Shown: piece by piece, positions 59,526 to 64,000 of the stretch
How positions within the stretch are numbered: the stretch's first letter is position 1
Layout: every line of letters starts with the position of its first letter
Assembly: GCF_001618885.1 (NCBI RefSeq)
Contig: NZ_CP015114.1
Coordinates: 2,418,001 to 2,482,000 of the forward strand
Length of the DNA stretch: 64,000 bases
Direction of reading: 5' to 3'
From: Staphylococcus condimenti
GTDB taxonomy: Bacteria; Bacillota; Bacilli; Staphylococcales; Staphylococcaceae
Notes under the pieces: model-generated
Told to the model about the DNA's origin: nothing
Database searches by the model: none
What the model saw: only the letters and a program-made list of their open reading frames with translations
Made by a program: the position numbers and the translations under genes

Positions 59526-61559
59526 TCACTCCATTTTTAATATTTTTTTCGTTTCTTGAATAAAGGCTTGCTTCATACTGTTTTGCAATTCAATTGGGTT
59601 TTGCATTAAATCATCAATTCTATGCAAATTACAAGTAATAGTTTCTGATATAGCACTTACAACTTGAGAAGCTGGACTATTTTCAGGTAAAAACATGCTG
59701 ATTAAATAGTTAATTTCCCTTGTTTGACCTGATGAAGTAATTGAAAGCGGCTTTTTCAATCGTGTAAATAAAATCATCGGCTTTTGAATCAGCGCATGTT
59801 TCATATGTGGTAGACCAATAGGATAGGGGTCTAAAACAATTTCTCTTTCCTCTGCATATTCTTTAAGCACTTGCTTAAATTGACTTTTACTTTCGATACT
59901 ATGATTTTTACTTAGTTGCTTCAATAAATAATCTTGCCAGTTCGAAATCGCAGCATCATCAACTTGAACGTTATTGAGTACATCTAAATTATCACTTATT
60001 TGACTAACAACCAGGTCTACTGCTTCAGGTGTTGATTTTTCAGAGCCTTTTTGTGTTGTTTTATATTCTGACGAATATCTAGTATTTAAATAATTTGCTA
60101 CGAAATTGACATCTTGATCTGGTAAAAGGGGATTTACTGTAATGTATGGTTCTTCGATATCTAAACCAATCGTAGAAATAATCCCGTCATAACTTTTCAA
60201 ATTCAATTGCTTCAAATCGCTGAGTGAAGCTTGTGTTGTTTCACCGATTTCTGAAAAGGTTTGATTGAGCCGGGTGGCAAGTACTCTGCTCGTACCGATA
60301 CCAGAACTGCAGACAACTAAAATATTTAAAGCTTTCTCTTTTAGATGTTTAATTGAACCTCCGAAATGCAGAACAACAAATGCAACCTCGCTGCTTGGAA
60401 AATTCAGTTCCGGCCAAACTTCAGCTAAACCCTGTTCAACGCTGTCATATAACCTGGCATATTTAGTGCGAATCATGTCGGTTAATGGATTATGTGTTTC
60501 AATATTGGCATTCAGTCGATTGATAGCAGGGATTAAATGTAATTTCAAACCTGACGCCAATGTAGGTTTATCATCAAATTCATATTGAGAATGCTGTTCT
60601 ACATAAGCAATTAATTGTGAAATCTTATTATCATCACGAACTTGAATATTAGAGTTTTCTTCATCTTTTCTTCTTTTTGCTCCGCGTAAGTGAATTGTAA
60701 TAAAGGCTATCTCTGCTGTATTGAACGACACTTGATAAATGATTGAAAGTTGTTCTGCCAGCGATGCTGCAACTTGATATTCTAAAGTATCTTTCACTGA
60801 ATCATAAATATCTTGATCAATCGATACATTTTCGCCATGTTGAATACGTTCAATACTTAAAACAATGTGTACAGTTAAGGTAAGATAACTCGCTTCCGTT
60901 AATGTGTAAGGCAAAGCATCCAAATAATCCATTAGAATACGTTCGACTTGAAAGATATTTTCAAGTTCGACCATGGAAAGTTGAGAAACATTCAATGATT
61001 GATAGACAAAATGATTTTCAATCACAGAATAAACACTGGTACTGTTTAAATTAGTCACCATCATCTGACTCAGCATTTCACGTTTTTTAGCTTCAGAACC
61101 TGTTAATAAAACACCTGAACCGCGTTTACGTTCAATAGAGAGTTGATAATCTGCTGCTTCTGTTTCCATTTCATCTAGTATTTTAGAAAGGGTAGTAGAA
61201 GCAACACCAATTTCATGTGCTAAACTATATTGTTTTATTGGTAATTTACTTTGTATTAATGCATATAGGATAATTGCTTTTTGTTCTTCAGTTGTTAAAT
61301 CAACAGCAGTCATTTGGTTAAGTTCAGTACGCAGTTGGCTTAAACTTTCTGAAGAAGCTTTCAATTGAACGCCTTTTTTAGGAATACGTTCAATTGAAAT
61401 GTTCAATGCTTCTAAATCTTGCTCTAATGTTTTCAGTTCTCGATGTATCGTTCTTGAAGAAACTGCAAGTTGTTGGGCAATTTCATATATCGTAATGAAT
61501 TGACCTTGGTATTTCATCAATAGTGTTACGATTTCTTTTTCTCTGTTGCTTAAAAACAT
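59526..61559 (-). CDS. mtlR: PRD-type activator of the mannitol operon, MtlR
   Basis: Transcriptional activator controlled by PTS phosphorylation. The start is taken at the ATG complementary to 61557-61559, because AGGTGATG sits just before it, giving 677 residues. In order: DNA-binding HTH domains (about 1-170), PRD1 and PRD2 (about 175-400, with TVHIVLSIER, TIHLRGAKRR, KLHLIPAINR and VLHFGGSIKH histidine motifs), an EIIB-like domain with ILVVCSSGIGTSR, and an EIIA-like domain with GLPHMKH. Lying inside the operon it controls is typical of staphylococci. Mannitol and HPr phosphorylation set its activity. Confidence 0.94.
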   Translation of the reverse strand: MFLSNREKEIVTLLMKYQGQFITIYEIAQQLAVSSRTIHRELKTLEQDLEALNISIERIPKKGVQLKASSESLSQLRTELNQMTAVDLTTEEQKAIILYALIQSKLPIKQYSLAHEIGVASTTLSKILDEMETEAADYQLSIERKRGSGVLLTGSEAKKREMLSQMMVTNLNSTSVYSVIENHFVYQSLNVSQLSMVELENIFQVERILMDYLDALPYTLTEASYLTLTVHIVLSIERIQHGENVSIDQDIYDSVKDTLEYQVAASLAEQLSIIYQVSFNTAEIAFITIHLRGAKRRKDEENSNIQVRDDNKISQLIAYVEQHSQYEFDDKPTLASGLKLHLIPAINRLNANIETHNPLTDMIRTKYARLYDSVEQGLAEVWPELNFPSSEVAFVVLHFGGSIKHLKEKALNILVVCSSGIGTSRVLATRLNQTFSEIGETTQASLSDLKQLNLKSYDGIISTIGLDIEEPYITVNPLLPDQDVNFVANYLNTRYSSEYKTTQKGSEKSTPEAVDLVVSQISDNLDVLNNVQVDDAAISNWQDYLLKQLSKNHSIESKSQFKQVLKEYAEEREIVLDPYPIGLPHMKHALIQKPMILFTRLKKPLSITSSGQTREINYLISMFLPENSPASQVVSAISETITCNLHRIDDLMQNPIELQNSMKQAFIQETKKILKME

Positions 61560-61595
61560 AGGCATCACCTGCTTTTGGTCTTTTAAGGCACCTAA

Positions 61596-63143
61596 TTAAT
61601 CTTGATCTTCTTTTAAATTATTGATTAGTTCTTCATATCTTGGAGAATTCAAGAAGTTATCTACAGAAATATGAATCGCATCAGGAGACTGTTTAATTGC
61701 ACGATCTGTTAATTTTTTTTGAGTGATAACAAGTTGTGCATTTTTCGGCAATTGGTTGATGGCTGTGTTTGTTACTTGGATATTTTCTAATCCAGCTTTT
61801 TTAAATTTATTTCGTAACATACTTGCGCCCATTGCACTTGAACCCATACCCGCATCACATGCGAAGATAACATGATCGACATTTTGATAGTTATGCGCAT
61901 CAACATCTTCAGTGTTGTAATCATCTAGCAATTCATCACTATCTTTATCTTCAGCTTTATCAGATGCAGCAGTCGCAGTTGTTGTTTCAGCTGTTTTGCT
62001 TTCAGTAGTTTTATTGTCGTCTTTCGCACTTAGTTTTGAAGCCACACTTGATTTTTTACCTTTAGTGGCTTCCATTTTTGCTGTTGCATCTGCTAAATCT
62101 TGTTTAGGATCTTTTGTGAATTTCAAGATAAGTGCTGATACGATAAATGAAACAAGTGCTGCTAATACAACACCAGTCAACATGTGCAAGAATTCACCTT
62201 TAGGAGCGTTGATTGCATAAACAATAATCGAACCAGGAGATGCAGGCGTTTTGAAACCGAAGTCTAATAATGAATAAGTAGCGACACCAGTCATACCACC
62301 TAAAATTACGGCTACAAATAATAATGGTCTCATCAATACATATGGGAAGTAAATTTCATGAATACCACCGAAGAATTGAATAATCCCAGCACCATAAGAT
62401 GTTGCTTTAGCAGTACCTTTACCGAAAATCATGTAAGCAATCAAGACACCAATACCTGGACCAGGGTTTGATTCAATCGTATAAAGAATAGATTGACCTG
62501 CATGTGCAGCTTGATCAGCACCGAGTGGTGTGAAAACGCCATGATTGATTGCATTATTTAAGAACACGATTTTAGCAGGTTCTACTAAAATACTTACTAG
62601 TGGTAATAAATGCGCATGTACTAAAGCTTCAACACCAACTGATAAAATATGCATGATGAATTTCATGATTGGTGCTAAAATTTCAAAACCGACGATTGTC
62701 ATAATAAATCCGAGAATACCAGCAGAGAAGTTATTGAATAACATTTCGAATCCTTGTGGTGTTCTAGGTTGAACGAATTCATCAGTTTTTTTCATTAGCC
62801 AACCGACTAAAGGACCCATAATCATCGCACCTAATAACATTGGTGTATCTGGCAAAGCAACGATAACCCCCATTGTAGCCGTTGCTGCAATGATACCTCC
62901 GCGCAAGTCATGAATTAATCGGCCCCCGCTAAATGCAATAAGTAATGGAATAAGGTACGTAATCATAGGACCAGCAAGTTGTGCCAGATCTTTATTAGGG
63001 AACCATCCATTATCGATAAAGATAGCAGCGATAAACCCCCAAGCGATGAATGCACCGATATTCGGCATAATCATACTGCTTAAGAAAGAACCGAAAGCTT
63101 GGACTTTTCGTCCAATACCTTTACTTTCTTGTGAATTTGACAT
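61596..63143 (-). CDS. mtlA: Mannitol PTS permease EIICB
   Basis: Membrane permease that imports mannitol and phosphorylates it. The start is taken at the ATG complementary to 63141-63143 since AGAGGTGG lies before it; the GTG three codons earlier overlaps that ribosome binding site. The product has 515 residues. EIIC occupies about 1-335 (GSFLSSMIMPNIGAFIAWG, FFGGIHEIYFPYVLMRP), followed by a hydrophilic Ala/Thr/Lys linker of about 60 residues and EIIB with VIFACDAGMGSSAMG, phosphorylated on Cys429. No EIIA is attached; it comes from MtlF. First gene of the operon. Confidence 0.95.
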   Translation of the reverse strand: MSNSQESKGIGRKVQAFGSFLSSMIMPNIGAFIAWGFIAAIFIDNGWFPNKDLAQLAGPMITYLIPLLIAFSGGRLIHDLRGGIIAATATMGVIVALPDTPMLLGAMIMGPLVGWLMKKTDEFVQPRTPQGFEMLFNNFSAGILGFIMTIVGFEILAPIMKFIMHILSVGVEALVHAHLLPLVSILVEPAKIVFLNNAINHGVFTPLGADQAAHAGQSILYTIESNPGPGIGVLIAYMIFGKGTAKATSYGAGIIQFFGGIHEIYFPYVLMRPLLFVAVILGGMTGVATYSLLDFGFKTPASPGSIIVYAINAPKGEFLHMLTGVVLAALVSFIVSALILKFTKDPKQDLADATAKMEATKGKKSSVASKLSAKDDNKTTESKTAETTTATAASDKAEDKDSDELLDDYNTEDVDAHNYQNVDHVIFACDAGMGSSAMGASMLRNKFKKAGLENIQVTNTAINQLPKNAQLVITQKKLTDRAIKQSPDAIHISVDNFLNSPRYEELINNLKEDQD

Positions 63144-63180
63144 TGTTTCCACCTCTTTAATTTAAATTTGATATACATTT

Positions 63181-63209
63181 ATTGTGAGGGGAGAAAGAAT
63201 GAAACTCAA
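63181..63209 (-). promoter_or_regulatory. Candidate mtl promoter
   Basis: On the minus strand TTGAGT (63209-63204) and CACAAT (63186-63181) are 17 bp apart. The weak elements suit an activator-dependent promoter. An alternative TATAAT lies further upstream on the minus strand near 63275. Confidence 0.4.
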
Positions 63210-63227
63210 TCTAAAGTAAATCAACGT

Positions 63228-63247
63228 TTGTCACAGAATTGTTGCCA
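63228..63247 (-). promoter_or_regulatory. MtlR-like binding site
   Basis: TTGTCACAGAATTGTTGCCA matches 12 of 14 defined positions of the Bacillus/Geobacillus MtlR site (TTGNCACA-N4-TGTGNCAA). It lies about 19 bp upstream of the candidate -35, where an activator would be expected. Confidence 0.5.
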
Positions 63248-63337
63248 TTTGTAAAAGTGGATATATATTATAGAAGAAGTTTGTTTTAAGCTAATAATTT
63301 GAAATTGAAAAATACAAAATAATTAAATAAAAATGCT

Positions 63338-63351
63338 TGAAAGCGTATTCA
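63338..63351. promoter_or_regulatory. cre-like site between mtlA and glmS
   Basis: TGAAAGCGTATTCA fits the CcpA cre consensus TGWNANCGNTNWCA at all but one position. It lies upstream of both divergent genes, nearer to the mtl side in function. CcpA repression of mannitol uptake is the likely meaning. Confidence 0.55.
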
Positions 63352-63365
63352 TTTTAAGTAAATGT

Positions 63366-63395
63366 TTGCATTTATGAAATAACTCATTGTAAAAT
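63366..63395 (+). promoter_or_regulatory. Candidate glmS promoter
   Basis: TTGCAT (63366-63371) and TAAAAT (63390-63395), 18 bp apart, are about 50 bp before the ribozyme cleavage site. Other AT-rich -10 candidates exist nearby. Confidence 0.4.
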
Positions 63396-63443
63396 AAATT
63401 ATATTACGTGTGAAGGAGGATAGAGGTAGAATAAATAATTATA

Positions 63444-63642
63444 GCGCCCGTACAACTAAGGTGAGCAAAGCATTGATTTATAACTTATAACAGAAGTTTT
63501 AATAGCTTTTAAGCTGATGTTGTAGACGAGGAAGACAGTGATCGGATTATCGGCGGATGCTGTCTCGGATGAGGTCGTTCGTAAGTTTGCAAAGCAAAAC
63601 ACTGAGGCAACTTGGTGCACAAAGTTTGTAAACAGACCAAAG
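63444..63642 (+). ncRNA. glmS ribozyme (glucosamine-6-phosphate riboswitch)
   Basis: A self-cleaving RNA activated by glucosamine-6-phosphate, which lowers glmS mRNA when the product is plentiful. The cleavage sequence is A-GCGCCCG (cut between 63443 and 63444). The core has TGTAGACGAGGAAGACAGTG and TTATCGGCGGATGCTGTCTC, where GACAG and CTGTC pair, then a P4-type stem with CTTGGT and ACCAAAG. The layout closely matches the Bacillus glmS element. It lies in the 5' leader, about 200 nt before glmS. Confidence 0.93.
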
Positions 63643-63690
63643 TATATATTTTTTTGAAGCGGAACTCATTACAAGGGGATTAGTACGCCA

Positions 63691-63728
63691 TTTTTAAAAT
63701 GTTTATGTGAGAAGAAACATTTTAAAAA
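63691..63728 (+). repeat. 14-bp AT-rich inverted repeat in the glmS leader
   Basis: TTTTTAAAATGTTT (63691-63704) is the exact reverse complement of AAACATTTTAAAAA (63715-63728), with a 10-base loop. It lies between the ribozyme and the glmS ribosome binding site. It is not followed by a T-run, so it is not a classic terminator. Confidence 0.6.
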
Positions 63729-63843
63729 GGCTTTATTTTGATGTTTTGCTATTGAATAAGTGAGAAGATTTGATACAAGCGAAAAAAGAATATTCCCCTG
63801 TCAAAAGGGTTACCGCAATTTTAAAATGCGGAGGAATTTTATT

Positions 63844-64000
63844 ATGTGTGGAATCGTAGGATATATCGGGAAAGATAATGCTAAAGAAATTTTATTAAAA
63901 GGTTTAGAGAAATTAGAATACAGAGGTTATGACTCAGCAGGTATTGCTTTAGAAAATACTGATGGCGTAACAGTCTTTAAAGAAAAAGGTCGTATTGCTG
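63844..64000 (+). CDS. glmS: Glutamine-fructose-6-phosphate aminotransferase, N-terminal fragment
   Basis: Makes glucosamine-6-phosphate, the first step of UDP-GlcNAc synthesis. The first 52 codons are visible: [20 protein letters not shown], with the Ntn nucleophile Cys right after the initiator Met, and [12 protein letters not shown], which binds glutamine in the active site. GCGGAGGAAT is at good spacing before the ATG. The gene continues past the window. It is under the glmS ribozyme. Confidence 0.97.
   Translation, partial: MCGIVGYIGKDNAKEILLKGLEKLEYRGYDSAGIALENTDGVTVFKEKGRIA

Overview
This window is a chromosome segment of a low-GC Gram-positive coccus, almost certainly a Staphylococcus. 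The evidence is the spc ribosomal operon followed by rpoA-rplQ-ecfAAT-truA-rplM-rpsI, the opuD2-amaP-asp23 block, the complete staphyloferrin A locus (sfaD / sfaABC) with its htsABC importer, the sdrM-sepA-lmrS efflux trio, and glmM, an mtl operon and glmS as close neighbours. Species cannot be fixed by reading. The lack of S. aureus-type accessory genes and the paired NADPH oxidoreductases suggest a coagulase-negative species, possibly of the carnosus/simulans group; that is inference.

Layout. 1-4.9 kb: the end of the spc operon (rplO 3' end, secY, adk, infA, rpmJ, rpsM, rpsK, rpoA, rplQ). 4.9-5.2 kb: a gene-free, strongly hairpinned spacer. 5.2-9.6 kb: an ECF vitamin/cobalt-type energising module (ecfA1A2T), truA, then rplM-rpsI behind an L13-type mRNA leader. 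9.6-13.5 kb: a small variable patch with a MarR regulator beside a broken MFS pump, an isochorismatase-fold hydrolase opposite an Lrp regulator, a decayed small gene and a histidine phosphatase. 13.6-16.1 kb: a DUF438/PAS protein, an orphan PTS EIIA and a YfiT-type DinB protein. 16.2-19.7 kb: pyruvate phosphate dikinase and its regulatory protein behind CcpN-like and CcpA-like operators. 19.9-24.1 kb: two paralogous NADPH oxidoreductases, an alpha/beta hydrolase and a third MDR-type reductase. 24.2-27.3 kb: osmoprotectant transport and the SigB-type alkaline shock operon. 27.4-38.8 kb: the iron block (staphyloferrin A synthesis, export and import, a Fur-boxed YjiH-type membrane protein, an IsdG-type haem monooxygenase). 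39-48 kb: assorted membrane and metabolic genes, including a YdjM-type protein behind a LexA-like box, the efflux trio and the Mrp/ApbC ATPase. 48.1-53.9 kb: an rRNA operon with tandem promoters and six tRNAs. 54-57.2 kb: dacA-ybbR-glmM, joining c-di-AMP synthesis to wall precursor synthesis. 57.2-63.2 kb: an MgtC-family gene and the mannitol operon mtlA-mtlR-mtlF-mtlD. 63.4-64 kb: the glmS ribozyme and the start of glmS.

How the parts work together. The best-resolved logic is regulatory. Three Fur boxes mark sfa, hts and the yjiH-like gene. cre-like sites mark ppdK, a YnzG-like gene and mtl. A doublet of CcpN-like sites sits on the ppdK promoter. A pair of MarR-type operators drives a transporter gene that has lost its start codon and reading frame. 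I saw no CRISPR array, insertion sequence, prophage or replication origin, and no convincing new multi-gene system. The most useful leads are the regulatory sites, the pseudogene with intact operators, and several unassigned structured leaders.
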